Program-made: the position numbers and the translations under genes
Notes under the pieces: generated by a model
The model's input: the letters and a program-made list of their open reading frames with translations, nothing else
What the model was told of the DNA's origin: nothing
Databases searched by the model: none
Virus record (IMG/VR): IMGVR_UViG_3300011114_000701
Span: 1-29,820 of that record
Strand: one strand, 5' to 3'
Source: a virus
Length of the DNA: 29,820 nt
Shown: piece after piece, positions 22,589-28,297 of the stretch
How the letters are laid out: every line of letters begins with the position of its first letter
Numbering within the stretch: position 1 is the first letter of the stretch

Positions 22589-23116
22589 CTATTTCTTCCT
22601 CACGCTAAGAGAGACGCCGCCATTCGACAGGACGCAGCCCGGAATCTCGGTATTCGCCTTCAGTGCGTCGGCGATCTTCTTCTTGTCTGGCTTCGGTGTC
22701 GGCGGCTCGGGCGTGTTCATGTAGGCGGCGGGGATCAGGGCTTCGTCAGTGACGACAATCTTGGACGGGGCCTGACGCAGCGACAGGGTGAAATCGGCAG
22801 CCTCGATCCGCGACATGTTTGCCCGCTCCATCACCCGGCAGACGATCTCCCGCTTGGCCTCGATCCGCCGCGCCAGCCGCTCGCCCCGCTCCGATAGCTC
22901 GGCAAGCCGTTCCTTGATCCCCGTCACCAGCATGGCGTCGTCTTCGGTCGATCGCATGACGGCGACGAGCATCTGGTCGAGGTTGCTTTCGCCCTCAAGG
23001 GTGTCGGCCAAGGTCTGTTCGTCCGCGTCTGGAAACTGCACCCGGAGCTGGTCCCGCAGGTACTCGTGGTTGGTGAGCGCGGCGACGACCTGGTGGACGG
23101 TCGGGTCAGGCTGCAT
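22589..23116 (-). CDS. Gp157-family phage protein
   Basis: A 175-residue protein with the Gp157 layout: 'LADTLEGESNLDQMLVAVMR' near the N-terminus, a long coiled coil with Arg/Glu (ERGERLARRIEAKREIVCRV), 'AADFTLSLRQAPSKIVVTDE', 'IPAAYM', 'KKKIADALKANTEIPGC'. The family is widespread in phage recombination or replication clusters; in streptococci it was linked to phage resistance, but its biochemical activity is not known. GGAG stands seven bases before the ATG at 23116. The gene's start overlaps the end of the next upstream gene by 11 bases. Confidence 0.85.
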   Translation of the reverse strand: MQPDPTVHQVVAALTNHEYLRDQLRVQFPDADEQTLADTLEGESNLDQMLVAVMRSTEDDAMLVTGIKERLAELSERGERLARRIEAKREIVCRVMERANMSRIEAADFTLSLRQAPSKIVVTDEALIPAAYMNTPEPPTPKPDKKKIADALKANTEIPGCVLSNGGVSLSVRKK

Positions 23117-23333
23117 CTTTCATCTCCACCGCCCTAGCGCCGCCGGTCAGGTGCCCCTTTGTCGGTGAGCACAGGTCCGTCAGCCGCTTCGCCAGTTCCG
23201 CCAGCTCGGCAGCGTTCCCGGTGAGGCAATGCCCCGTCGCCTCATGCTCGATGCTCAGAAGCGAACTCCTGATCCGGTCAAGGTGATAGCGGACGTTGCC
23301 CAGGTTCAGGGGGGGCACAAGGGACATGCTCAT
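23106..23333 (-). CDS. Small helical early protein
   Basis: A 75-residue product (MSMSLVPPLN at the start, then NVRYHLDRIRSSLLSIEHEA and 'NAAELAELAKRLTDLCSPTK'). It is probably a helical bundle; no family recognised. The ATG at 23333 forms an ATGA overlap with the upstream 58-residue gene; the longer in-frame version up to 23663 has no support and overlaps two real genes. Confidence 0.7.
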   Translation of the reverse strand: MSMSLVPPLNLGNVRYHLDRIRSSLLSIEHEATGHCLTGNAAELAELAKRLTDLCSPTKGHLTGGARAVEMKDAA

Positions 23334-23506
23334 GACCGCACCTGCGCCTGGCTCTCCATCTCGATCTTGCCCGCGACTCGGGCGGAGTGCGCCAGCGCCG
23401 CGTCGGCCTGTTCCTTCGCCGGCTTGAACTGCGGGACGTTCGCCTTCAGCCACTCGATCTGCTTGGGGCCGAGGTCTTTCCGCGCGGGAACGGATAGGGT
23501 CAGCAT
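23330..23506 (-). CDS. 58-residue early protein
   Basis: A short gene with ATG at 23506 and TGA at 23330-23332. AGGAG lies eight bases upstream and both ends overlap neighbours by four bases or fewer (ATGA junctions), so it is very likely real. The sequence begins 'MLTLSVPARKDLGPKQIEWL' and continues as one charged helix (KEQADAALAHSARVAGKIE). No function can be proposed from it; a small helical protein-binding factor would fit. Confidence 0.7.
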   Translation of the reverse strand: MLTLSVPARKDLGPKQIEWLKANVPQFKPAKEQADAALAHSARVAGKIEMESQAQVRS

Positions 23507-23754
23507 CAGACGATCTCCTTTTGTGGCTTCGCCGGTTGGGACTGCGCTTCGTTCTGGGGCTTCGGTGGGTCCCCGCCGTCGAGGATGCGGATGATGTTGC
23601 GGAGAGCGGCGCCACGGACGAATAGAGCCTCGGGATCGATAGTGGGATCGGCCACCAGTCCATCCCGTGCCAGCCTCAGCACCACATCTCGCAAGGCTTC
23701 CGCCTCACTTCTCGGGGCATGGCGTTCGAGGCATGGCGATCCTGCTGTGGTCAT
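23506..23754 (-). CDS. Hypothetical early protein
   Basis: An 82-residue protein with a helical core (EAEALRDVVLRLARDGLV, AALRNIIRILDGG) and a disordered Pro/Gln/Lys tail. No family recognised. ATG at 23754 overlaps the TGA of the upstream gene, and its own stop overlaps the ATG of the 58-residue gene; it is therefore placed in a coupled chain. Confidence 0.7.
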   Translation of the reverse strand: MTTAGSPCLERHAPRSEAEALRDVVLRLARDGLVADPTIDPEALFVRGAALRNIIRILDGGDPPKPQNEAQSQPAKPQKEIV

Positions 23755-24119
23755 GCGCGGTCTCCGAGGGCGCGGCGGATGTCATTGATCGACACGCGCT
23801 CATCCCCAACTTCCAAGCGCCCATCGGGGCGCCGGTTGGCGTGTGCCGATCTCGGCAGCGCCTCGATCACCTCAAGCACGGCCGCGCGGTCGGCATCGAG
23901 GACGGCTTGCATGTCACGCACTGCCGACATGGAGGGGCTTTTCCAAAAGATGTTGACGGCAGCGTCGGCGGTCAGGAGCTTGGGGCGAAGCGCCTCGTCC
24001 TTCGCCTCGAAAGCGCGGGCCAACAGATCGAGCGGACCAGCCAGCGGCTCGTTCATGCGCCGAGCCTCCTTCACGTTGAAGGCCGCCTTGACGATCTCTT
24101 TATCGAAGTCTGTGGTCAT
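23751..24119 (-). CDS. Hypothetical early protein
   Basis: A 122-residue product starting MTTDFDKEIVKAAFNVKEAR. The rest is helical ('LAGPLDLLARAFEAKDEAL', 'AVLDADRAAVLEVIEALPR') and ends 'VSINDIRRALGDRA', suggesting a small all-alpha protein. The ATG at 24119 is chosen over an upstream ATG at 24173, because it overlaps the TGA of a tiny membrane-protein gene and has GGAG nine bases upstream. No named family. Confidence 0.7.
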   Translation of the reverse strand: MTTDFDKEIVKAAFNVKEARRMNEPLAGPLDLLARAFEAKDEALRPKLLTADAAVNIFWKSPSMSAVRDMQAVLDADRAAVLEVIEALPRSAHANRRPDGRLEVGDERVSINDIRRALGDRA

Positions 24120-24217
24120 GACTGCAAACTCCACTTCGCCAGGAGCAGCCCAATGGCGATTCCTGCCAAGCAACCGCTCGCAAGACCCATCGAAAATAGG
24201 AACACATTGAGACTCAC
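24116..24217 (-). CDS. 33-residue single-span membrane peptide (GTG start)
   Basis: GTG at 24217, TGA at 24116-24118. The product is a single hydrophobic helix (FLFSMGLASGCLAGIAIGLL) with a short N-terminus and a 'AKWSLQS' tail. Support: GGAGA eight bases before the GTG, and the stop overlaps the ATG of the next gene (ATGA). It is the second hydrophobic micro-gene in this operon, after 20293-20415, though the sequences are not alike. Too short to classify; a phage envelope effector or holin-like peptide is possible. Confidence 0.5.
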   Translation of the reverse strand: MSLNVFLFSMGLASGCLAGIAIGLLLAKWSLQS

Positions 24218-24265
24218 TTATTCTCTCCCATGCTCGTCATCAAAGCCTCTCCATGCCTTGCCCAA
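24218..24265 (-). CDS. Possible 15-residue ORF after an amber stop
   Basis: After the TAG that ends the next gene (24272-24274) the same frame continues for 17 codons to TAA at 24218-24220 and reads AWLGKAWRGFDDEHGRE. A TTG at 24265 could start a 15-residue peptide. The segment looks protein-like, so it could be a micro-gene or the cut-off tail of the 59-residue protein. Weak evidence. Confidence 0.2.
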   Translation of the reverse strand: MGKAWRGFDDEHGRE

Positions 24266-24271
24266 CCACGC

Positions 24272-24451
24272 CTAACCCCGACTGTCCTCGTCGTTAGTCC
24301 GTTGCCTCGGGATCTCGATCACGCGCGGGCTGTACCCGTCCTCTACCGCCCTCTGGTACTTGGCCTTCCGCAGGGCCTCGGCAACGGCATCGGTGAGGCT
24401 TTCGACACGGAGGGGAGGCCGGGGGCGGAGAGGGATGATTTGCGCGGTCAT
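24272..24451 (-). CDS. 59-residue early protein
   Basis: Product begins 'MTAQIIPLRPRPPLRVESLT', continues with a helix (DAVAEALRKAKYQRAVEDGY) and ends 'PRVIEIPRQRTNDEDSRG' at TAG. The proline-arginine N-terminus followed by one helix suggests a small binding protein. GAGG precedes the ATG at 24451 by nine bases; the long in-frame extension to 24589 overlaps a real gene. The frame stays open past the TAG for 17 more codons. Confidence 0.62.
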   Translation of the reverse strand: MTAQIIPLRPRPPLRVESLTDAVAEALRKAKYQRAVEDGYSPRVIEIPRQRTNDEDSRG

Positions 24452-24452
24452 G

Positions 24453-24617
24453 CTAGTCGACCTCGTGCGTCTTGCTGACGATGCGTTCACAGACCTCGCA
24501 GTACTCGTAGACGCCGATCCCGCCGCCAGCGAGGCCATAGCTTTTCTCGAACTGGGGCGGGCAATCGGCGCGGGCGCACCGCTCCGCAAGGCCGACAGGG
24601 GGGAGCGTCTCAGCCAT
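24453..24617 (-). CDS. 54-residue four-cysteine putative zinc-ribbon protein
   Basis: ATG at 24617, TAG at 24453-24455, with GGAG nine bases upstream. The product has ERCARADC (Cys14, Cys19) and 'YEYCEVCERIVSK' (Cys40, Cys43), a spacing that fits one zinc-binding ribbon. Small zinc ribbons in phage early operons commonly bind nucleic acid or host transcription proteins; here that remains inference. The gene is too short for common gene-calling limits. It stands between two coupled genes, leaving three bases to the upstream stop. Confidence 0.65.
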   Translation of the reverse strand: MAETLPPVGLAERCARADCPPQFEKSYGLAGGGIGVYEYCEVCERIVSKTHEVD

Positions 24618-24620
24618 CGT

Positions 24621-25019
24621 CTATTCTCCCGCCTGTGGCCGCCGCTCGATCCTGTCGAGCATGTCGTCGTCCCGCCGCGCCTCTGCCCTGCGCTCCATCG
24701 CGTCGTCGCGCCCGCCCCGCCAGTGATCGAGGGCCAACGCTTCCAACTGTTCGGTCAGCGGCTCGACCATCCACTCAGGGAGAGGGTGGCGGGCGTCCAG
24801 CGTCTTCACGCCACGGACGATGGACTCGGCGAGGATGTAGACCGACCCAATCTCGACGTGCTCGGGCTCGGGCGGATCGATGGGCGCGTACTCGCCGCGT
24901 GGCGTGTAGGCCGGCGAGCCCTTGTGATAGGCGTACTCGACCACCAGCCGCTTCCACTCGTGTTCCGCATCCCCAGGACCGATCGAGAGGAGGAGGGCGC
25001 ATTCGTACTTGTGCATCAT
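24621..25019 (-). CDS. Hypothetical early protein
   Basis: A 132-residue protein (131 if the second Met is used). It starts 'MMHKYECALLLSIGPGDAEH', has 'RGEYAPIDPPEPEHVEIG' in the middle, and ends with a helical Arg/Glu/Asp-rich tail. No family named, although this 'HEW.R..VEY..H.G....PRGEYAPIDPPE' type recurs in alphaproteobacterial phages. The upstream AGGAG is three bases from the first ATG (25019) but six from the second (25016), so the second is the more likely start. Confidence 0.75.
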   Translation of the reverse strand: MMHKYECALLLSIGPGDAEHEWKRLVVEYAYHKGSPAYTPRGEYAPIDPPEPEHVEIGSVYILAESIVRGVKTLDARHPLPEWMVEPLTEQLEALALDHWRGGRDDAMERRAEARRDDDMLDRIERRPQAGE

Positions 25020-25102
25020 AATCTCCTGTTGTCAGTCGTCTGCCTGCTGCTCACTCGGGGGAGCCCGTCCCGGGTGAGCCGAAGGAAGGCGGGGGAGGTC
25101 AT
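25016..25102 (-). CDS. 28-residue coupled micro-ORF
   Basis: An ORF that exactly fills the gap between two genes: its ATG at 25102 overlaps the TGA of the gene ending at 25099 (ATGA), and its TGA (25016-25018) overlaps the start codons of the next gene. The product MTSPAFLRLTRDGLPRVSSR plus eight residues is basic and has no known relative. Overlap on both sides is its only strong support; it may serve to carry ribosomes to the next gene rather than to make a functional peptide. Confidence 0.4.
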   Translation of the reverse strand: MTSPAFLRLTRDGLPRVSSRQTTDNRRL

Positions 25103-25425
25103 GACGCGGAACCGGACTTAGCGAGGGCAGCGCGACACTTTTCGATGGCGCGGATGCAGCGGTCGTCGGCCGCCTCGCTCTCATCGTAGGCATCGGTGGC
25201 CGCAACGACTTCCACCATTGCCCCGTAGAGAGCGCCAACCCCGCGCTCCTCAACGGCCTTGAGCGCGTCGAGATAGCCGCGGTCGTGTCCGGCGCCGTAG
25301 CTGCTCACCGCCTCGACGCGGCTTTCCTTCGCGTTCTCAGCGGCGAGCTCGATTTCTTCGGCCAGCCACTCCGCGAACGATTGTTCGCCCGGCGTATGCT
25401 TGAGGTCTTCTGCGGCTGTGGGCAT
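25099..25425 (-). CDS. First gene of the leftward early operon, hypothetical
   Basis: A 108-residue acidic, helical protein (FAEWLAEEIELAAENAKESR; AGHDRGYLDALKAVEERGVG; DRCIRAIEKCRAALAK). No named family. GAGGAG stands eight bases before the ATG at 25425, and a promoter candidate with a perfect TTGACA lies upstream within the operator array. As the promoter-proximal gene it should be the earliest and most strongly expressed product of this arm. It may be a host-takeover or regulatory factor, but nothing in the sequence proves this. Confidence 0.72.
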   Translation of the reverse strand: MPTAAEDLKHTPGEQSFAEWLAEEIELAAENAKESRVEAVSSYGAGHDRGYLDALKAVEERGVGALYGAMVEVVAATDAYDESEAADDRCIRAIEKCRAALAKSGSAS

Positions 25426-25450
25426 CGGGGTCTCCTCTGTGGTGAGGGGA

Positions 25451-25480
25451 ACAATGCGCCCGCTTGCGACAGTCTGTCAA
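25451..25480 (-). promoter_or_regulatory. Leftward promoter candidate
   Basis: On the minus strand TTGACA (25475-25480) and CATTGT (25451-25456) are separated by 18 bases. The -35 element is a perfect consensus and the -10 matches at three positions. The -35 overlaps the right half of operator site 1, so a bound repressor would block it. It would drive the operon starting at 25425. Confidence 0.55.
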
Positions 25481-25511
25481 GCGACATTTTGTCATTGACC
25501 GACATTATGCC
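25468..25511. promoter_or_regulatory. Three operator-like sites of the form GACA-N3-TGTC
   Basis: Site 1 GACAGTCTGTC (25468-25478) and site 2 GACATTTTGTC (25483-25493) are 11-base palindromes with the same half-sites; site 3 GACATTATGCC (25501-25511) keeps the left half-site and a weaker right. Spacing is 15 and 18 bases start to start. The array lies between divergent early operons, next to a small HTH gene. Confidence 0.65.
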
Positions 25512-25524
25512 TCCATGCTATTCC
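25495..25524 (+). promoter_or_regulatory. Rightward promoter candidate
   Basis: TTGACC at 25495-25500, between operator sites 2 and 3, with a weak -10 (TATTCC, 25519-25524) after 18 bases. Transcription would start near 25530, only a few bases from ATG 25533, so the first mRNA could be leaderless. This fits the lack of a ribosome site before that gene. The -10 is poor, so confidence is limited. Confidence 0.4.
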
Positions 25525-25532
25525 ATCGGGCC

Positions 25533-25718
25533 ATGACTGGGAAACAATTTTCCGCCCTCTTGGATCGGCTTTACGGCCCAGACAAGACCGCAATCAAGGC
25601 CGCCGAGGCTCTGGAATGCTCAAAGCGCACGATTGAGCGATACCGCGCCAGGCGCAAAGTCCCGCCGCTGGTCGCGCGTGCGCTGGCGGAGATAGCGGCC
25701 ACGATGAGGGCCGCATGA
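25533..25718 (+). CDS. Small helix-turn-helix regulator (Cro/CII-like role)
   Basis: A 61-residue basic protein. Residues 17-43 form a helix-turn-helix: DKTAIKAAEALECSKRTIER followed by YRARRKVPPLVARALAEI. The pattern 'IKAAEALECSKRTIERYRA' is that of phage XRE-like or antirepressor-type DNA-binding proteins. It is the first gene right of the operator array and is therefore the best candidate for the protein that binds those sites. The ATG at 25533 is preferred; an in-frame ATG at 25515 adds six residues. Neither has a clear ribosome site, which is consistent with leaderless translation. Its stop overlaps the next ATG. Confidence 0.75.
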   Translation: MTGKQFSALLDRLYGPDKTAIKAAEALECSKRTIERYRARRKVPPLVARALAEIAATMRAA

Positions 25719-25960
25719 CCACCTCCCCGCAAGGCTGGATGCCGATAGAGACGGCGCCGAAGGATGGGACGCGCGTTGATCTCTGGTATCCGCGCATCGG
25801 TCGGAGGATCGACTGCTATTTCCGCGGCGCCCCTTTCAACTGCTGGGGATGGGATGAGCCGGACCCGGAGGGCGTTGACGGCGAGACGTACTTCGTCGTG
25901 CTCGGGAGTGTTGAACCTACCCACTGGCAGCCTCTCCCCGCTCCCCCGGTGTCCGCATGA
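25715..25960 (+). CDS. DUF551-like protein, rightward-arm copy
   Basis: An 81-residue protein that is almost entirely the DUF551-type unit: 'GWMPIETAPKDGTRVDLWYP' at the N-terminus and 'EPTHWQPLPAPPVS' at the C-terminus. It is paralogous to the second half of the protein at 19163-19516. The function of the family is unknown. ATG overlaps the stop of the HTH gene (ATGA), and its own stop overlaps a 28-residue ORF. Confidence 0.82.
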   Translation: MTTSPQGWMPIETAPKDGTRVDLWYPRIGRRIDCYFRGAPFNCWGWDEPDPEGVDGETYFVVLGSVEPTHWQPLPAPPVSA

Positions 25961-26043
25961 CCCATTCCCTCTGCGCTGAACGTCTGCCTTCGCGTCCGTC
26001 GCCACTACGTATCGGGACAAGCCCGGAGGAGGGGGGAGAGTGA
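25957..26043 (+). CDS. 28-residue coupled micro-ORF
   Basis: ATG at 25957 overlaps the TGA of the DUF551-like gene, and its TGA (26041-26043) overlaps the GTG of the next gene. The 28-residue product (MTHSLCAERLPSRPSPLRIG then TSPEEGGE) has no known relative. It contains the second copy of the 22-bp repeat. Coupling is the only support. Confidence 0.35.
   Translation: MTHSLCAERLPSRPSPLRIGTSPEEGGE
26004..26025 (+). repeat. 22-bp near-identical direct repeat, copy 2
   Basis: Same orientation and 21 of 22 identical bases with 17620-17641. The CGGG-acaag-CCCG core is shared. It lies in the short stretch before the XF1762-like gene. Confidence 0.75.
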
Positions 26044-26483
26044 AACTGTCTCTCTGCCCCGTCACCCTGGCCGAGGCGAACGCCTACGTTCGCCTGCATC
26101 ATCGCCATCACAAGCCGGTCGTCGGGCACAAGTTCTCGCTCGGCGCCGTTCTCGACGGGGCGTTGGTCGGCGTCGCCATCGTTGGTCGGCCTGTCGCTCG
26201 GATGCGTGATGACGGCTCGACGCTGGAAGTGACGCGGCTTTGCACGGACGGCACGCGGAACGCTTGCTCGTTTCTGTATGGAGCGTGCGCGCGAGCTGCT
26301 TTTGCCCTCGGGTTCAAGCGGATCGGAACCTACGTCTTTGCCTCTGAGACGGGCGGGAGCGTGTCGGCTGCCGGCTGGCGGATGATCGGCGAGACGAAGG
26401 GCGGCTCCTGGTCTCGCGCTGATCGCGCCCGCGTTGACAAGCATCCGACCGAGCCGAAGCTGCTTTTCGAGTGCGCCGCATGA
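26040..26483 (+). CDS. XF1762-family (GNAT-like) phage protein
   Basis: A 147-residue protein with the highly conserved pieces of the XF1762 family: 'PVTLAEANAYVRLHHRHHKP', 'GHKFSLGAVLDGALVGVAIV', 'LEVTRLCTDGTRNACSFLYG' and 'ARAAFALGFKRIGTYVFASE'. The layout (beta-alpha with a central acetyl-CoA-like turn) places it near GNAT-fold acetyltransferases; the substrate is unknown. The GTG at 26040 follows a long GGAGGAGGGGGG stretch, an unusually strong ribosome site. Its stop overlaps the methyltransferase ATG. It is frequent in phages of Proteobacteria. Confidence 0.85.
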   Translation: MKLSLCPVTLAEANAYVRLHHRHHKPVVGHKFSLGAVLDGALVGVAIVGRPVARMRDDGSTLEVTRLCTDGTRNACSFLYGACARAAFALGFKRIGTYVFASETGGSVSAAGWRMIGETKGGSWSRADRARVDKHPTEPKLLFECAA

Positions 26484-27403
26484 GCTCACTTCGCCAATCT
26501 CCTGACGATGCGCTTAGCCAGGGCGCCGATGGGCTGCCAACAATCCGGCGTCCGCTCGCCATCGATCTGTTCTGCGGCCTTGGCGGTTGGACCGAAGGCT
26601 TGCTTGCCGCCGGGTATGACGTGATCGGCTTCGACATCGAGCGGCACGTCTACGGCGAGCATCGCTATCCCGGCATTCTCGCCATTCAGGACGTGCTCAC
26701 GCTTCACGGCTCGCAGTTCAAGGACGCCGCGCTGATCGTCGCCTCGCCGCCCTGCCAGGCATACAGCTACCGGGCGATGCCATGGAAGAAGGCGAAGGCG
26801 CTGCCGCCCCCGGACAACGCGCTTTTCGAGGCTTGCTTCCGTATCCAGCGGGAGGCTTGCGAGGCGGCCGGCCGGCATATCCCGATGGTCGTCGAGAACG
26901 TGCGCGGCGCTCAGAAATGGGTCGGGCGAGCGCGGTGGTCGTTCGGCAGCTTTTACCTTTGGGGTGATGTGCCCGCGCTGATGCCGATGACAAGGCGCGA
27001 ATTCAAGGTTGGTGGGACAAAACTGTCCTCCGTTGGATTCAACGTCGCCTGCGTCAGAAAGTTCGCACACGGCGACCCCAACGTCACGATGGCGGACGGG
27101 CGAAAGAACGGGAACGACTGGTTCGGTGCCGGTGCCGATTGCTCGTTGCAACGGCGGCACGGCTCCAAGTCCACCGGCCGCAAGTTCGCCTCCGCCATGA
27201 TCGCCAAGATCCCGCGCCCGCTCTCCGAGCACATCGCTCGCGCGTGGTTCCCTGTCCATTTCGGCCGCGCCATCGCTATCCCCACTCCCTGCGATGACGC
27301 GAAGACTGAGGGGAGGGCCTGCATCAGCATGCTCCGGCCCTCCCCTCCTTTCTCGTCGATTAGCTCGCCAGAGGAAAGCACAAGGCGCCATGACGGCACA
27401 TGA
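26480..27403 (+). CDS. DNA (cytosine-5) methyltransferase
   Basis: A 307-residue S-adenosylmethionine-dependent enzyme that methylates cytosine at carbon 5. Motif I 'DLFCGLGGWTEG' (29-40) binds the cofactor, motif IV 'SPPCQAYSYR' (89-98) holds catalytic Cys92, and motif VI 'VVENVRG' (137-143) holds the Glu that protonates the base. The target-recognition region follows and is short. The C-terminal 40 residues (after HFGRAIAIPTP) are low-complexity Ser/Pro-rich and are unlike the family; the coding DNA there contains a strong hairpin, so the real functional end may be near residue 270. ATG at 26480 overlaps the preceding stop. It may protect phage DNA from host restriction. Confidence 0.88.
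   Translation: MSSLRQSPDDALSQGADGLPTIRRPLAIDLFCGLGGWTEGLLAAGYDVIGFDIERHVYGEHRYPGILAIQDVLTLHGSQFKDAALIVASPPCQAYSYRAMPWKKAKALPPPDNALFEACFRIQREACEAAGRHIPMVVENVRGAQKWVGRARWSFGSFYLWGDVPALMPMTRREFKVGGTKLSSVGFNVACVRKFAHGDPNVTMADGRKNGNDWFGAGADCSLQRRHGSKSTGRKFASAMIAKIPRPLSEHIARAWFPVHFGRAIAIPTPCDDAKTEGRACISMLRPSPPFSSISSPEESTRRHDGT
27308..27351 (+). terminator. Terminator-like hairpin inside the methyltransferase 3' end
   Basis: GAGGGGAGGGCC (27308-27319) pairs perfectly over 12 bases with GGCCCTCCCCTC (27336-27347). The 16-base loop contains a further GCAT/ATGC stem. A short T-run (CTTTCT) follows. It stands 68 bases before the next gene. Factor-independent termination or attenuation is plausible; the T-tract is short, so strength is uncertain. 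Confidence 0.6.
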
Positions 27404-27422
27404 GACACGAAGGAGACGATGA
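27390..27422 (+). CDS. Possible 10-residue leader peptide MTAHETRRRR (doubtful)
   Basis: ATG at 27390 with AAGG upstream, TGA at 27420-27422, overlapping the ATG at 27419. Four consecutive Arg codons (CGA AGG AGA CGA) include the ribosome site AGGAG of the next gene. It also overlaps the end of the methyltransferase gene. It is very short and may be chance. Confidence 0.15.
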   Translation: MTAHETRRRR

Positions 27423-28297
27423 GAATGACAGCCCTTAGAGACATCAATCCCCAGCGACACGCGGAAATGTGGCTAGCCAATCAGATTGCCCGCGGCAGAC
27501 GAGAGGTGTTTTCCGTCGTCGCGCCCCTGACGCCGGAGTTGGCCGCCCTCCTTCTGAAAAACAACGATCACAACCGGGCGCCGAAGTCGATCATTCATCA
27601 ATTCAAGACGGACATGATTGAGGGGCGGTGGGAGCTGAACGGCGAGTCCATCGTCATCGCATCGACCGGCGAGGTAAACAACGGGCAACACCGACTGCGC
27701 GCAGTAGCCGAGACCGGCTGCACTATTCAAACGGTCATCACTTTCGGGGTTTCGCGGGACACCCGGTTTTCAACGGATACGGGAACGGTCAAGTCGCCGG
27801 GCGACCTGCTGACGATGAGGGAATACACCGACGGCAACAATCTCGCCGCGGTCGCCTCATACCTGTGGCAGATCGATACCCGCGGTCGAATCCCTGTCGT
27901 TTCGCATTCGCCGCAGAACCGGCCGACGAAACAGCAAGTGCAGGCTACGGTTGCCATCTACGCCGACAAGATCCAGGACGCCTTCCGGAAAATCCAGAAG
28001 TCGACCAAGGTTTGCAGCTATTCGCTCTCCATCACGGCCTACCTCTACATCGGCGCCATTACCGGCGATGAAGATGCCGCGGGGGCCTACATCAACCAGT
28101 TGGCGAAGGGCGCCAATCTGGATGAGAACGACCCCATCTTCGTTGCCCGCGAGCGGATGCTGGATGAAAAGCGCCGCCGCTCTCTTTGGCCGGCGAAGGC
28201 GATGGAGATCATCCTTCGCGGTTGGAATTTTCATCGCCGCGGGGAGCGTCCGACGCGAATCCAGCTCATGGGCGAGTGGCCGAAGGTCGTTCGGTGA
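27419..28297 (+). CDS. ParB/DGQHR-like phage protein
   Basis: A 292-residue protein (290 if ATG 27425 is used). Residues about 35-95 carry the ParB/sulfiredoxin-like core: 'LTPELAALLLKNNDHNRAPK', 'MIEGRWELNGESIVIASTGE', 'VNNGQHRLRAVAETG'. The NGQHRL motif corresponds to the (D/N)GQHR signature, as in DndB-type and phage ParB-like proteins. The rest is helical, ending 'ERPTRIQLMGEWPKVVR'. The family occurs widely in phages, and its role is not firmly known; DNA binding or nucleotide hydrolysis is likely. AGGAG at 27411-27415 is three bases before the first ATG and nine before the second. It follows the hairpin and so may be separately transcribed. Confidence 0.75.
   Translation: MRMTALRDINPQRHAEMWLANQIARGRREVFSVVAPLTPELAALLLKNNDHNRAPKSIIHQFKTDMIEGRWELNGESIVIASTGEVNNGQHRLRAVAETGCTIQTVITFGVSRDTRFSTDTGTVKSPGDLLTMREYTDGNNLAAVASYLWQIDTRGRIPVVSHSPQNRPTKQQVQATVAIYADKIQDAFRKIQKSTKVCSYSLSITAYLYIGAITGDEDAAGAYINQLAKGANLDENDPIFVARERMLDEKRRRSLWPAKAMEIILRGWNFHRRGERPTRIQLMGEWPKVVR

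Noticed and set aside
25305-25505. Minus-strand ORF across the operator array
   Set aside because: It would start in the control region and run through the first leftward gene in another frame; no ribosome site.
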